Shown: piece by piece, positions 1 through 15,200 of the stretch
Layout: every line of letters starts with the position of its first letter
Numbering within the stretch: position 1 is the first letter of the stretch
From: Anthopleura xanthogrammica
Lineage: Eukaryota; Cnidaria; Anthozoa; Actiniaria; Actiniidae
Direction of reading: 5' to 3'
Assembly: GCA_964019055.1 (NCBI GenBank)
Contig: OZ025210.1
Location: 7,459,547 to 7,523,546, forward strand
Length of the DNA: 64,000 nt
Notes under the pieces: generated by a model
The model's database searches: none
What the model saw: only the letters and a program-made list of their open reading frames with translations
What the model was told of the DNA's origin: nothing
Position numbers and translations under genes: made by a program

Positions 1-211
1 AGAGAAGGAAAAAAATATTCTAGAATTTGAATTCATCCTATTTTACTGTGATTCACAGTAGAGACATCAGAGGACCATTATCATTGTCTGTCATATTTTT
101 AAAATTTTCTATAATTTAGACGTTTAACATATTATGTAAGCTTCTGTTTAGAAAGTCCAAAGTGTTTTCCTCAAGTTTTCATTTGTGACCAATTTTTCTT
201 TTTTTTTAAAG

Positions 212-3200
212 GTCGTTTAGTTGAGGCATATTCCCATTGTGCATCTGTGGTCAGAACTAAAGCATTTGATGGTGACTCAGAATGGTGGATGTGTGCTGTA
301 GATGTTTTTGAGGTATGGAATTCAAATATGATGTCAAATAAGTGTGTCCCATTTGTTTGTGCATTAGTAGAAAGAGAATATATTAGTTGAATATATACAT
401 ATATACAGAAAGGGTGCTATTAACTCATTAATCATTGATCATCATGTTAACAATTTTCATATTTCTGCGACCTAATCGATTCCAGTTGTCTGGCATTTTG
501 GCTTCTGTCAACAGGGATTGTGCTAGGATTTTTTAATGTGCATCCTGGGACCCATGTTTCTAGGCACCTTTAAGTCCATAAGATCGAATGCAGACCACAT
601 CTTAATCCCTGAAAAAATATCCAAAGCAAACAAAATAAAAGGGAGTTTATCGCGCAACAACGTTGTTGTTACGTTCTATACAATTACCAGGCCCTTTCGC
701 GATCTCCATCTAAGAACGCCTCGTAGTTTTCATAAAAACAAAATGGCGGATATCGAGTCTCAAAACTCTATTTCGCTTCCAAATTCGGCTACTAAGGGAA
801 AGACGAAAGACTAGTGTGGTCTCATCTGGTGTGAGGTAGGGATCTCCTGAAGGTACTGGAGGGTCGGGTTCTTATATTATATTACCGGTATACATTAATA
901 TTCAATATCATTTTAGTGCCCAACATCATTTCCGCATATATTTATACATATATATATTTCTCCAATTATATTATCTGTCCATATAATTATTTAGATTTCT
1001 TTTTGTTTATTTTATATTGTAAGTGTCCCCGATTAGTGTGCTACTAATTGTGGCATGCTAGAAGTTTGACACATTAATAAAGTTTATGTATGTATGTATG
1101 TTCCTGCCGTGAAAAAAACCTGAATTCCTGACAAAAGTTACAATGATCAAGAGGAATGCCTGATTATTTTAAAATTTACGACAAATTGTGCTGGATTTTG
1201 GGGACTTTGAGGAATTGTGCGGGATTGTGCGGGATTGACCTGATTGTGCGGATCCGCAACCGTGCAACCTGTCAGATGTCCTGTATAGCACAAATTAACA
1301 TGCTAAGGATATGATCAAATGCACTTAATCTGGAGTTATCTGGAGTTGTTAGGGTGCAGAAATATAAAAAATACTGTAACAGGGTTAGACTGTATATCCA
1401 TTCAAAAAATTGAGTTTTCTTCATTTAATTCTATTCAGAAATACATGGCTGGACAAGACAAGATGAGTAAGTTGCCTAATCTTTGTTCTCCATGGTAATT
1501 TGTATAATTTGAGTTTAATCTAAGAATTTCTTTTAGTTCCTTCAGACAGAGATATTGGGGCAGGACATGTCATCTTGGACTCACACGCACACCTGATGGC
1601 TGCACTATCACAGCTCTTGAATCTTTATCTGAAGACTGAAAAAACTAGAGAAACTATCAACTTGTTCTACAGGTAAAAAAAGCATGAATTTTAGGTCTGG
1701 CACATGAGAAACACAGTTTAGCTCACAAGCAACTTTTGGATCAGGGCTTATCAATTATTTTATACATCTTGAAGCCTTAATGGACACACAATGTGATTTT
1801 TCATGCGATATTGCATGCAACATCTCAAAAATTAAGATCACACTGTCTGATCACCTGTGCGACATTGCATCCGACATCACGAAAGACAACTTCGCATAGG
1901 TGGTCATATGGTGTGATCTAGTTTTTGCATTTATTGCATGCAACGTTGCATGAAAAATCCCATTGTGTGCCTGCATATTTATGTAATTCTGTTATTGATT
2001 TAATAGATTGGATCATTGTTTGACAATGGCAAATGAGAGAAAGGTCCGTAACACTGCAAGAGGAAGTCAGTCACAGAAATCTGAATGGGATGTAGTTCTT
2101 GCCGAGATGAGAGGACAGTTGTACTTGCACTGTGCAGCTCTTATCCTGAAACTAGCTAAGGAGGTAGAGGAACTCAATCATTAAAAAAACTACAATGCAT
2201 TGACCGTTGAAGTTAGTGGATTTTTATAAGCTTTATGGCCAAGGATAAATAAATAAAATAAATCTCTTTATTTAAGTGTCTAGTCTTTGTAGCGCTTATC
2301 GCACTAATTGGGGACACTTTTCACTCACACACACTACCACTACATTCAGTATTTTATGCACACAACACTCACTCACATGTTGATTTTTTTACGGAGGGAG
2401 GAAACCGGGGGAACCCGGAGAAAACCCTCATAGCATTTGATGATTAGCAGCAGGATGTAGCAGGATGATTAACTTTAGATCAATTTTGCTCCATAATCTG
2501 AAACTGTGCTTGATCTTTTTCCTCAAGTAGATTGTCACAGTTTTTCAGTTTATGAACTGTGAAACTTGTTCATTTATTCACCAAATATTCCATTTTTTGG
2601 TAGCTCTTAATAATTGTTCTCAATTTGTTACATTTTAGAATTACCTAACATGGCCAAGAGCCCTTAAATTGGCCAGTGTTTGTAATACCACATGTGCTCA
2701 AGTGCATGAACCAGATATCACAACTCCATGGGTTGCAAAAGCTCCAAAGAATAAAGATGCACTCAGATGGTATCATATGGCATGCTACAGGCTAAGTCAT
2801 GCAGGTTTGTACACAGAGACTATTTATCATTGAAAATGCCATCCAGAAATCAATAAACTTGTGATCTTAAACTGCTGCATCTAGAGGGCATGCAGAAATT
2901 TTGATTGAAGAGGTCTGCTTTCTAAAACCATTTTTATCAACACTTCTCCTCTGGGGGGGGGGGGGGGGGGGTGGACTCCCATATATAGAAGGGCAGGGAT
3001 ACTCTTCGAACATTTTGAAAATGACCCCTAAAAGGTACTCAATCCTATCCAATCCAATCAAATTTATTGCTCATTAAATTAACAAAGTTTTACAATTTTA
3101 CAGTAAGAAAAAATACAATAAGTTACCATGTATATATAAATAGTTTTTTACAATTGTATATGTATAAGTTGAGCCTGAGGGCTAAATTAACTGGTAAGTT

Positions 3201-6200
3201 TTCTAGTTTTCTATTTCATAGCCATAACAATAGCAAATTTCACCCTTAAAGGGTACCTAATTTTACAGCATTTTAATTAGGTTTTTTGTTTGAACACCTT
3301 AAATAGTACAAATGATGAAAATTAAACCCTAAAATGTACGACGAGCATCCCTGCTCCTTTCACGTCAGAGTCCCCCCCTGCACTTCTCTCGGTGATCTTG
3401 AGGTTAATACTGTGTACTTTGCTTTTGATAAATACAGGCCACCTACTTGAAGCAGTTATTCACAAGTATGGAGAGGAATGGTTGGATAATTGTATCTCTG
3501 ACTGGTGTACACAACAGGTAACATATTTCTTGTGTGGTTTTATTTGATTTTCCCCTTAGTTTTCTTCAGTGTGGAGCACCACGGAAAATGTTTGTAACTC
3601 ATTCTCTTCTTACTTAGGGTCAAGACGAAATTTTGAACACAGTTTATGATGAACATCGAGATAAATCAAAGGTATTGTTGAATTACTATAATTTGAATTT
3701 CTCAACAATTGATGACATTTTAACACAGTACTAAGTTGCAGTGATAACTTTTTTAATCTTAGTTACGTAGTGACCAAAACTTGAAGTGACATCAGTTTTT
3801 TAAACATGTGAATTCTGTCTGTGTGCATATTTTATAATTGTCTGTTTGCCCTGATGCCTTTTTGTATTTCTTTTATCAGTCATTCCTGGCAAATGATGAA
3901 GAGTTTTTTGTTCTTGAAATAAACCTCCCATCTGTTGAACAGTTGGTCAAGTATGATGAAGGTAATTTTTGAGTTATACTGTATTTCTTCTCACCAATGC
4001 AACCTGGGTTAGACTAGAGTCCTGCTAGGATCTTTGTCACAAATATGTGAGTAGAGTTGCTGGTTGGTTCTCTCCTGTGCTTCAAGGGTCTTTTTTGGGT
4101 TTCTCCAGTTTTCCTCCCTCTGCAAAAACAGCTTCTAAATTCCAATTGGAACCCAGTGGAAGAAGAGCCACTCTATGGAATCCATTGTTAATTCTCATTT
4201 ATTTTTATATACTTTATTTAACTACATTTCCCACATACTTGCTTATGACTGAAAATATGTATAACATTTTACCACAAATGGCAGAATGAATGTGGCCATG
4301 AGACCTGTTGGGGGGGGGGGGGGGGGGACCACTTAACAAAAAATACCAATAATTTGATCTTTGGTGTTTTTCAGTTTGTGTTGGTAATAATCCAAGGAAC
4401 CTTGAGCTTATAACATGGATTGGATTGCATTGGTATCACTATGAGAGAAGCATCAGGCCTGGAGGTAAACAAATTATCAAACTGAAACTTGGGTAACCTA
4501 CGCAGACATCCTTAGGATCATCATCCGACAAGAGAACCATTACATGATGACCCTAAGGGAACACCCTAAGGACGTCTGTGGCAAAAAAAAAATTCACAAG
4601 AAGTTGTCCTTTGTATCAAAATGCTGCTCATAAAATTTCATTCTGTGCAAGGAATTTTAGATTCAGTTTTAAAATACAATGCTAATGCTAAAATATCTTT
4701 TTTTTAGTGGGTGTGATTGTTGCTAGAATCTTTGACGGGCTGAGGATGGATGTTCCCAACATTGAACAAACTGCTGCAGATACATTATGCTTAAGAGACC
4801 TTGAGGTACAGTTATTTCATAATGGGAATAGATGATGATGATCATGTCTGTTTTGAAATTGGAAGACATTAGTCGCAAGTGCAGGACTAGACTTTCTAGA
4901 CGTTCTCTGCCCCTTTTTTAACCGTGGGACTATGTGGCCATGGAAATTTACCAACGGGTTTTTCTGTCGTTGAATAGATTATATCAAACAGACAATCATT
5001 TGAGATTGGAGACATTTTTGAAACAAAACAGAAATCAAATCCCTGTAAGGGAAACAACTTAGTCGTCCACTCGCAATACACTCGCACTTCACGTCTGCCA
5101 AATTCTTTTTCCATGGCAGAGGAGGAAAGAGAGTGGATGACTTGTAGCAAGTTTATGACCTCAATTCTTTATTCTTTGCAGGCCTTTGTCTATGCTGTAA
5201 TACGAACATCAGCAGCCAAGTTCCTTGAGGACCAAGACTTGTATGTACCTGATTACCAACCACAAATACTGCCACAGCAGTTGTGTGACCGTCTGACTTC
5301 ACCTGCGCAGGAAGAATGGTGGTTGGCTGCGTACAACTTGTATGCTGGTGCTGCAAGGTAAATTACATAAAATGCCTACTACTGTAACAATTGAAAGCAA
5401 CTTTATCCTATACCTGTCCAATAGCACTTCATATAATAGTGCTTTCCACGGATGACTTCACGATGATGCATTATGGGATTGAAGTGTGGACAAGCCAAGC
5501 CCAAAACACATGCTAATATGCTGCAACAATGTTTTGTTGACGTATTGTTGTTTATAATTCATTAAAAAACTATGGTTTTTCAACTGATAGTGATATCCCT
5601 GGTGCAAATCTTGGCCAGGATCCTAACAGGATCCTGGCCAAGATCCTGTGTATTATCCTTAACAAGATCCTGCAGGATCCTGTAGGTAACATGTTATTTA
5701 AACCTTGAAATATTTGGGGTTATTTTCAGTGTAAGCAGTGCAGGCAGGGTAAGAGCCACCGTTCAGCGTGGCCTAGAAGTGATCCGTGCTCTTGGTGTCC
5801 ATGGTTTACATGTACGGCTTCTTATCTATCTTGCTTTCAACTTTGGAGACAAGGTACGTTAAAGTTATCCAGCTGTTTATTGCTCGGGCTTCCTGTGGAA
5901 GAGGACAATCTATTAAATGGGCTCCATCTTTTCCTGTGTTCCAAAAAATTATAACACATGCCATATTTTTTTTAATGCTGACCACTGGTAACTTTTGCCA
6001 AATCTCGAGCCACATGCTTTCGATATGTACCTCAGTTCTCAGGGCTCAAAACAATGGCCGGTCAATGGTCAATGTCCTGCCAAAGACGGTTTTGAATGGA
6101 CATGTTTACTGGTCATATTTGGAAAGAAAAGAAAAAATCATACGCCAGACATCTTGACCGGCGTATGACTAGCCATCATTTTGAGCCCTAGATCTTGACA

Positions 6201-9200
6201 TGCTTTGAAGCAAAATGCACCGGTACTTATGTTCTAAGGGAGACCTCAGAAGCCCAACCCAGTATAAGCATCTTGTTAATTTCATAAACATAGGCAGGTT
6301 TCTCATATTGATATTGATTTTTAATTCCAGGCATCATACTTGAAAACAGCTGGAGGGGTGAACCCTTGGTTCTATGAAGAACACTGGAAGGTGAGATTAC
6401 AAAAAAACTGCATTTTTATTAAGAGATTTTTTATTTTTCTTAATTTTACTATTAATAAGTTGCAGTTGCTTAAGGTGACTGACTACTTTTGAACGTACAA
6501 TTTGAGCCCACAATGTGAGTGTGCACAAAAATCCCTCAAAACCGCAAAACAACCTTCAAAATTTTATTGAGGAACCATACACGTTTTGAACTTCAACAGG
6601 GCAAAAACCCCAAATTTTGCATGGGACTCTATATTTTTCTTTGAATTTCCTAAAACAACAGTTACAAATCGATCTTTTGAGAAAGGTTAAAAAAAACGTA
6701 ACTATTAGAACTTACAAAAAAAAGCGTTTTATGTGTTTTTGTTTTCTTCATTTGAGTATGATTTTTGGTTGATTGAGCTAACAAGAAGCTGAATTTTTAG
6801 CTTATTTTTAAAACTTTCTTTAAATTTTTTTAGTTAGTCTTCAAAAATAATGTTTAAAGTAGATGTCCTGAGAAAATTGCTTCCAGAGCTTCTTTAATTT
6901 TTGAGTTATGAATTTTTGTGTGCAAAGCTTGATTTCTGCCATTTTTCTTTTGAAATCTTGTCAAGATGGTAATATTCAAAATTCCTTATCTCGAAAACGA
7001 GCTCGGGACACCCCATTTTTCTTTTCATTTTTGGAATCAGCGTTAAATTCTGTGTAAAATATCTTTCTAAGAACATTTTGTAATTATTCCTTGCTAAAGT
7101 AGTCAGTCAACTTAAGAACAAAACATCAGCAATAATTTAGAATCAAATAGTTAGAATTAACAATACTATAATTGCTTTAGTGGATATTTTCTAAAATTAT
7201 GATAACATTCAGTGTAAAAATGGTAATTTTGTGTTTTTCCCAATTTTCTAGAGCCTGCAAGCAAGAAGTCTTCACTACTGGAAAGAAGCCCTTATTTTAC
7301 TAGAAAAAATTGAAAAGTAAGATATAGCACCACTTATCAATGCTTTGCAACCATCGCTCCCTGTACAGGGCTCTTCTGTGAGGTTCCCTCCACACACACT
7401 ACCACTACATTCTATATTTACAACAGACAACACTCAACTCACATGTTGAATTTTATTGAGGGAGGAAAACTGGAGAACCCAGAGAAAAACCCCCAACAAC
7501 ACAACAAACAAACTCAACTCACATAGGATCCAGTCTGAGCTGGGGCTTGAACACGGACCATAGTGATGAGAGGCGAGTGGTAAACCACTATGCCATCCTT
7601 GCTACTTATTTCAATAAAGGAATTTTTTCTAAGTTGCTCAGCTGTCAAACAGTCTTCAGTTGGTAATTATTGTCCATGTATGATGATTTATCTTTCTAAA
7701 CAACCAATTAATGTTACTTTATTACTTTATTTTTTAATTGAAAGGAATGAAAACATCCCCATCAGAAAGGATCCTCTATTCCCCTTACTGCAAAACACCT
7801 TGATGGTTAGTTTGTATTACTGTACCTAATAGAGGCTTTGCACCATCATGTGATGGCAGCCATGAGAGGAGGCAACACAATAGAGTCTTTCCCTATGGGA
7901 AACTGAATTATTTCAGGGCTGCCATCACGTGATGATGCAAAGCCTCTATAAGTAATAACTGTTGATAACTATAATATCTGTTTGTGTTGATAAAATTCCT
8001 ATAACTGTTACAGACAGTATGACTACTATAATCTGGGCCACTTAAACAGCAAGAACCCAAGAACCAATCAAATTGTAGAATGAAAACAATGCATTCCACT
8101 TTGTGTAGTCAATCAGAAACCAATCAGAAGCCAATTAGAAACCTTGACAGCACACAAGTTGTTTATATGATTGTGTTTTTCTCATGGGATTTGGAATTAT
8201 TTTATGTAAAAGTTATATACCTCAACCGAGGTGTATACCAGATTCATCAACCCAACGCCGCAGGCTGATAACAGGCTAATAGCAGGTTGATAACAAGTCA
8301 TCGAACCTCCCTAGGAGGTTGATAACTAGTCATGAACCAGTAAATTCAGTGAATCTATTCAAAGCCTAGTGTGGTGAGGTGGTCATAAACTCTTGGAGAA
8401 CAAAGGAAACTGAGCCAAAGATGATAAATTATAATGCATTGGATGAACTCAATGTTGAAATGCTAATGTTTTTTGATGGTCTCTGATTGGCTCAACTACC
8501 CAAAGTTGGAATGCATTGTGTTCATTCTACATTTTGATTGGCTCTCATTATCTTTAAGTAGCCTCAGTTATAGTAGTCACACTGTAATTTTTTTCCAATC
8601 CTGTTTTGTAGAAGATAGATATCAAGTTCAACATCCAAAAAGCCAGGCTAATCCTTGGTGAGGCAGCCCTGAGAGAAGGAAAGATTGAAGAGGCCATGGA
8701 AATGTTTGAACAAGTCAAAACAACACAAGGAATGTGGAACCTTGCTCAGGTAGTACAAACTTTCTTATAAGAAAGTAATAACAAAAAGAAATTTTGTATA
8801 TATATGCTTCTGCCACCAAAAACAAAACAAGAAAAACAGAGACAGTGGTAGAATTCTACCACATTGCATAGTCCTCCTCTCATTGAGAAACTGTGATAGT
8901 TATATTCGACCTTAGTAGCTTCTTCCTGTATTAATTGTTCCCTCCTGTGAACAGTTTTTATCTGTGCGCGCCCTTTAGTTAAACGTTTTTGACCATTGTT
9001 TGATGATTATATACATCTTGTTCATCCCTGAAGATTGGCAAAAGCTCAGATAAATAGAATAAAAATATGGTTTATGCAGTATCTATCTACATAATATCAC
9101 CAACATACAAGACAATGCAAAACTTTTTTGTTTTTCTCATCATTACTTTCTTATTGCTCTTTTTTTATGTTTTTAAGCATTTGTGGTCCATATTTGACAA

Positions 9201-12200
9201 ATTCATTCCTTGCTTTTGACTTAAGTCTACATAGTAGAAAAGATGAGAGAGAATGCAAAAAAATGATATAGACATTATGAGGAATTCATATTTTGCTTGT
9301 AGTACTTAAAATTAGTCTTTTTTTATATAGATTTACAAGTACTTAGCAAATGTTGAAGCTCAAGCTGCAGCATCAGAAGATCTTGATTCAGATGCTCAAT
9401 CTGGTACACCAGCACAAGAGTACTACAACTGCTTGAATAAAGCCAGAGAACTGTTGCTTGCTTGTATAGACAAAGTCCCTGGTGAAGAGGTACTGTATAA
9501 GAGGGGTCTGGTGGAGTCTTGGTTATCATTTTATTATTATGAATTGACAATGACATCACCTCTCCATTCATCTATCCATACATGTTATCCATCAATTCAA
9601 TCTCCCATCTGTTCATCCTTACAGCAATCCATTTCACACACCTCCATCCAACTATCCATCCATCATTCATCTATCCCATCCATCTGTCTGTCTGTCTGTC
9701 TATCCATCCATCGATCCATTCATCCACCCATCCCATCCGTCCATCCATTCATCTACCCATTCATCATCCATCTATCCCATCCCTCCGTTCGTCCATCCAT
9801 ACGTCATTCCATTCATCCATTTCTGGAGAAAAAAACCCATTTCATTAATTATTGATCTACTTAGTTGTTCCCTTGTTCTCTTCTTTGTGCATTATTCCAC
9901 CATTCAGTGTCTTTACACTACAACTTCCTTATAATCTTTTCAGTGAAGAGACATAATTGTGTCATGATGTCTTTTGTGGTGTGTCATTATGTTCTAATGT
10001 ATTATTACAGAGGCGACGGCAGACTCTACAGGATGAACTGAATGACATCGAAGACATGTTGAATGAAGATCCAAACAGAGTTCAAGCCAATCCAAGTAAG
10101 AATATCCCTTTCAAAATAATAGAATTAACAGTGGATTCCACAGAGTGGCTCTTCTTCCATTGCATTTTAAATGGAATTTTAGAAGTTAAAAGCCCTGAAA
10201 GCTCTCAAAGTTCCAGCAAACAAATCTACAGTACTCGCATACTACACCAAGTTTGAGTATTGACCCCAGGTCACCTTCGCGAGAGGCACACACTCTCACC
10301 ACTACACCTGCCATGCTTTCTGAGTCCAGGAATAAAAAATATTCAAAATTCAAATTTTAAAAACGTTTTTGTGTATCATATTCCAGAATATTTGCCATAT
10401 TAAATTTGTCCTCTACCTAAAATTGAAAATTATGGACAACTTATCCTTTTGTGACATCATAGGTTATTTTCTAAATAACCAAGCTTTTGTTGTAATTATC
10501 TTTGAAGGAAAGCAACTTGACTTCCGCCAGCTTGACTTCCAAGTTAGTAGGAGCTCTACCACCATGTCAGACGTCCAGGAATCAGAAGACAATTTCTGGC
10601 TGGAACAGGTATGGCCCAGGTGTTGCTAGAGCAGTTTTTGTATGAGTGGGGAAAAATACAGCAAATTCCTAGCTGTATTGTAGCATTACCACATCTTACC
10701 AGAGCTGTAACTACAAAAAGTGTTGAGACTTTTTGATCATATCAAAAATATTAATTTTTTTCTCATAAAATATAGCCACAAGATGCGAGTTCCAAAGACC
10801 TGATTGCCAAGCTGAGCGAAGTGACATTAAACAACGGCTACTTACAAGAGCAGATGGCAGTCAGGGACCAACATCTGAAGGAGCTCAACAGTAAAGTCCA
10901 AAGTCTAGAGGTAAGATAAGATGTCCTTCGAAGACATGACATGAATATAGACCCCTTGCACGTGACGTCGAAGTAGCTCAGTTTGGAGGACAAAGCAAAA
11001 GAATTTCAATCTCTTGAGAATTGGAACTTATTGTTTTTTCCCCTCCAGATTGAGCTGCATTCTGAAGTGCTGCAAGGGGTCTAGTGGAAGAATGTTGTGC
11101 CGACAATAGTATCGCGTGGTCATCAGGAAAATGTAGTTGCTGTTGTCATCATTATTGTTGTCGTTGTGTTGTTGGTTGATAAATAATAAGACGTCGCTGC
11201 TGCTGTTGTTGTTATTGCGTAGGAAAGTTTCGACAGTTTTAACTGAATCACTACATGGTTGCCACAGGTCAGGTAAAAGTCAGGAAACAAATTTTTTTTC
11301 AAGGTCAGGAAAAAGTCAGGGAATTATACTTTCAGGAAAAAAAAATAGATTTAATTCAGTTAATCGCAATTAACGTTGTCATCCAAGCCACGTGAAGGTC
11401 TAACCATTTGCAGATGTTATTACGAAGGCAGCACCTTCTCCTCAGTTATGTGAAGACCCTAAGTGTTGATCTGGCTTTTGTTGTTTTTATGTGTGTATGT
11501 AAGTTTTGCTTTGTTTTATTTTTGAGATTTAAGTCTGACTGTCATATTTTGTTTTGTGTTTAGACTGAACTTCGCGAACTAAAACAGCATGGATTTTCAG
11601 GATTCATGAGTCCCATGAATTACCCGAGTCCAGCTCCCGTACCAAGTATACCAACACAACATAACTTACCAACGTTTGTTAGTCCAGTAACTCAAGGAGC
11701 TGCTTCAATTGATGCCTTATCTACCACCCCAACAAATTCCCGGCACCAAACACCACAGAATGGTCGACCACTGGAGTCAACACCAGTCGTCAAACCATCA
11801 GTAACATCCCGACTTGGACCGCGAATTCCTGTTGAGACAATCCCAGAGCCTCCAAAAATTGATTCCAAGTTCTTTGCTGGGCTGAGCCAAACAAATAGTC
11901 CAGAGAAGAAAAGTGAGCTCGAGCAGAGTGAAGAAGGCGAGTCAGAACAAGGAAGTGTCCGCCATGATTCTACTTCACTGGATGATGGAATCCACTTTGA
12001 ACCGATCATCCCTCTGCCAAAACAGATTGTAAAGAAAACTGGAGAGGAGGGCGAAGTTGTCTTGTTCAACAAGCGCGCTAAGCTCTACAGGTATGACAAA
12101 GATCTAAAATCTTGGAAAGAACGAGGAACAGGAAACTTGAAGATACTCAGTGCAGTTGGCCAAACGCGATTTCGAATCCTCATGAGACGCGAACACATCT

Positions 12201-15200
12201 TGAAGATCTGTGCCAACCATCTCATCACCACGGAAATGGAACTCAAACCTCTACAGGCTGGTTCTCAAAACTCTCTAGTCTGGAGTACTGCTGCTGATTT
12301 TGCTGATGAAACCACTAATGCCGAACAACTTGCAGTAAGATTTAAGCTGGCGGAGGAAACTGCTGAGTTCAAAGCAGTGTTTGAGAACTGTAAGAGTAAA
12401 TTATCTGGTGCTTCATTCCCGACTTCTCCGATAAGATTGAACATGATAGGAAAAGATAAAGCTGGAGTGTCCAAAGAACCTGGGAGCTGGGAATGTGGTA
12501 TCTGTTCGCAATCTAATTTGCCTAATACTTTTATTTGTAATGGATGTGGTGCCAACAACACCGACAACAGTTCAGCAGTGTCATCAACAACAGAGACGGA
12601 TGGTGCATTAGCTGAAGGTGTAACCAAGTCCTCCATTTTTACGAAGTTTTTACCCAAAGCCGGGAGCTGGGAGTGTAGTAGCTGTTTGGTGAATAATGAA
12701 GAAAAGGAATCTGAATGTGTAGCTTGTAGTGCTAGTAAACCTGGCTCTAAAGATTCCGTTTTCACAGAGACGACCAATTCAAACTTTTTTACACAGTCGG
12801 TTTTCCCGTTGCCCAAATCAGGCTTTGGCTCTGCAGAGAAAGTTCAAGACTCTGATATTAGTTCTAAAGAACAAGCGTCCTCTGATGGAGATCAAAAGGC
12901 GTCACTTTTCGAGACTCCAAACTTTTCTTTTGCACCTCAGAACAGTGCTTTTAACAAACCACCAACCGACGTTTCATTTGCCTTGCCTCAGGGAAAGGAA
13001 AAACAGGCATCAATTCAAGAACCAGACGCAACTCAAAAATTCCCATTCGAGTTTAATCCTGAACCATTAAAGCCTGAAGAATCGGAAGAAGCTTGCTTTA
13101 AAAGAGGGGGTTTTGGACAACAGCCTACACCCTTTTCTTTTAGCTTCAAGCCATCGTCAACTTCATCAAGTTCTCCATTAACATTCAGCTTTGGCAAAAC
13201 TCAAGCACCTTCTTTTACCTTGGCACCATTTGGTGTGTCTACCACCCCGAATACTTCAAGTCAAGTGACGTCAAGTTCATCGCAAGCTAGTTTGTCTTTT
13301 GGTTCTCCTAGTAATGGGACTCCAAAATCTGAAGGAGCACAGAACAAAGAAGATTCCAAGGAAGTGAAACCTTTAACATTTAGTACTTCACCAAGCAATG
13401 CCTTACCAGGATTTGACATTGACGATGATGATGAAGAAGAAAAGGTCTCTGCTTCAGGTGATGCTGTCGTTCCAAGTGGATCCTCGGGAATGGTTTCAGC
13501 TCCCCAACAGGCTACCCCTCCTTCGTCATCGGTACCTTCCACGATCCCACCACAGTTGTTCTGGGAACAGCAGCTGGAAGAAAAGTTCAAATTTGGTAAC
13601 CTTCACAAAACAGAACCTTTAGCAGGAATGGCGCCAGTGGTTGTATCACCCCCAAGTGGCAAACCAGATGCCATGTATCCTGCGTCATTTATCCTCAATA
13701 AACTGGCAAGCAAAAGTGCAAGTCCTCCTGTAGGGCCACAACTGGGTGATATAATGGGTGATTCTGAAGGGAATGTACTATCCCTGCAACAACTAAAAGA
13801 CAAATCTACCTCACATGGGACAGCTTCGCAAGGGTCCCGGCGTCCAGATTTGTTGATGTCACTCTTACAAAGCAAGCCTAGGGAAACTCTAACCTCAGGT
13901 AGTAACCAGCTACAGGGTTCCCCGAACCTTTCAACAGTTACTCCAGACGATTCGTCGAAAACGAGTGAGGATTTGGATGATTACTCTGATGACCTTGACA
14001 CTGAATCTGATGAGGAGTCCGGCAGCTATCATTCTAGTGACGATTACGACGAAGATGAAGATTACAGTCATTCTTACGAGGATGATCTCAACAAAACAGT
14101 AGTTTCCCAACCTAGTCCTACTACGCATCAGCTTCTACCTCAAGGACAAATCCTGATGCCAATGCCTCCTTTGATGAGTATAGCACCTGGTATATCTGGA
14201 AGGAAGTTCTTAACACCTCGAAGTCCTCTGAAGAAAGGCCAACCCAAAGAAGATGAATGCTTTGTTATCTATGAAATAAGGGCGGCAATGTCAGATCGAG
14301 AAAAGGCTTCTCGACTTCTGTTACCTTTGAACTTTTTCAATCATGCAAGAACAGAACCTTGTCCTGGATGTCTGGGCTGTGACGATAGCGTTCGCTTGAA
14401 GATGAAACAAGATTCTTTGAAAAAAACGGAAAAAGACAACATGGCGACATCAACTCAACTAAAACCTGAGGACTCTTCAAGACCATCTCCAAAAGAAGAA
14501 AATCATATCTTTGGAGCCTCACTAGGAGCTAAGGCATTATCGTTTGCATCTTTTCCCACAACTACTGGCTCAACTTTCGAGAAAAAGGACACAACTCATC
14601 GTGTGTTTCCAATGGCAGGACAGCAGCTTTTTGGATCTCCAAATAATGCATCAGATGAGGCAGATATTTATTTCAAACCTCTCATTGCCCTTCCTGAGTT
14701 AATCAAAGCAACAACGGGTGAAGAAGATCATACACTGTTGTTCTCAGAAAGAGCAAGATTATACCGTTTTGATGCAAGTTCTTCTATGTGGAAAGAGAGA
14801 GGTATTGGAGATATAAAACTTCTTCTGGACAACAAAACTGGTCGAGGAAGAGTGGTCATGAGGAGGGAACAAGTCCACAAACTTTGTGCCAATCATTGGA
14901 TTATGGAAGACATGGAACTGAGAACTAATTCTACTTCGGATCGGTCTTGGGTGTGGCAGACCCTTGCAGACTTCTCTGAGGAAACCCCTTCTCAAGAAAA
15001 GCTCGCTGTACGTTTGAAATCGCCAGAAACAGCTTTGAAGTTTAAAGATCAATTTGATGATTTGGTTGCACTTGCGAGGAAAATGCCAAAAGAGAACAAA
15101 GTAGCTGGGAAGATGTCTGAAAAAGCATTAGAAGAACAGTCCATTGAAACCCCTACTAATGCATCAACAGCTCCGGTCTTAGTAACATCTAACAGAGGAC

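Noticed and set aside
536..814. 92-codon plus-strand frame near the window start
   Set aside because: Inside a RANBP2 intron, no family features; probably part of a LINE-related repeat.
5786..6157. 123-codon frame overlapping a RANBP2 exon
   Set aside because: Out of frame with the exon at 5730-5853; the remainder is intron plus a MITE.
9433..9855. 140-codon frame extending a RANBP2 exon
   Set aside because: Only 9433-9489 is coding (exon 9331-9489); the rest is an ATCC minisatellite in the intron.
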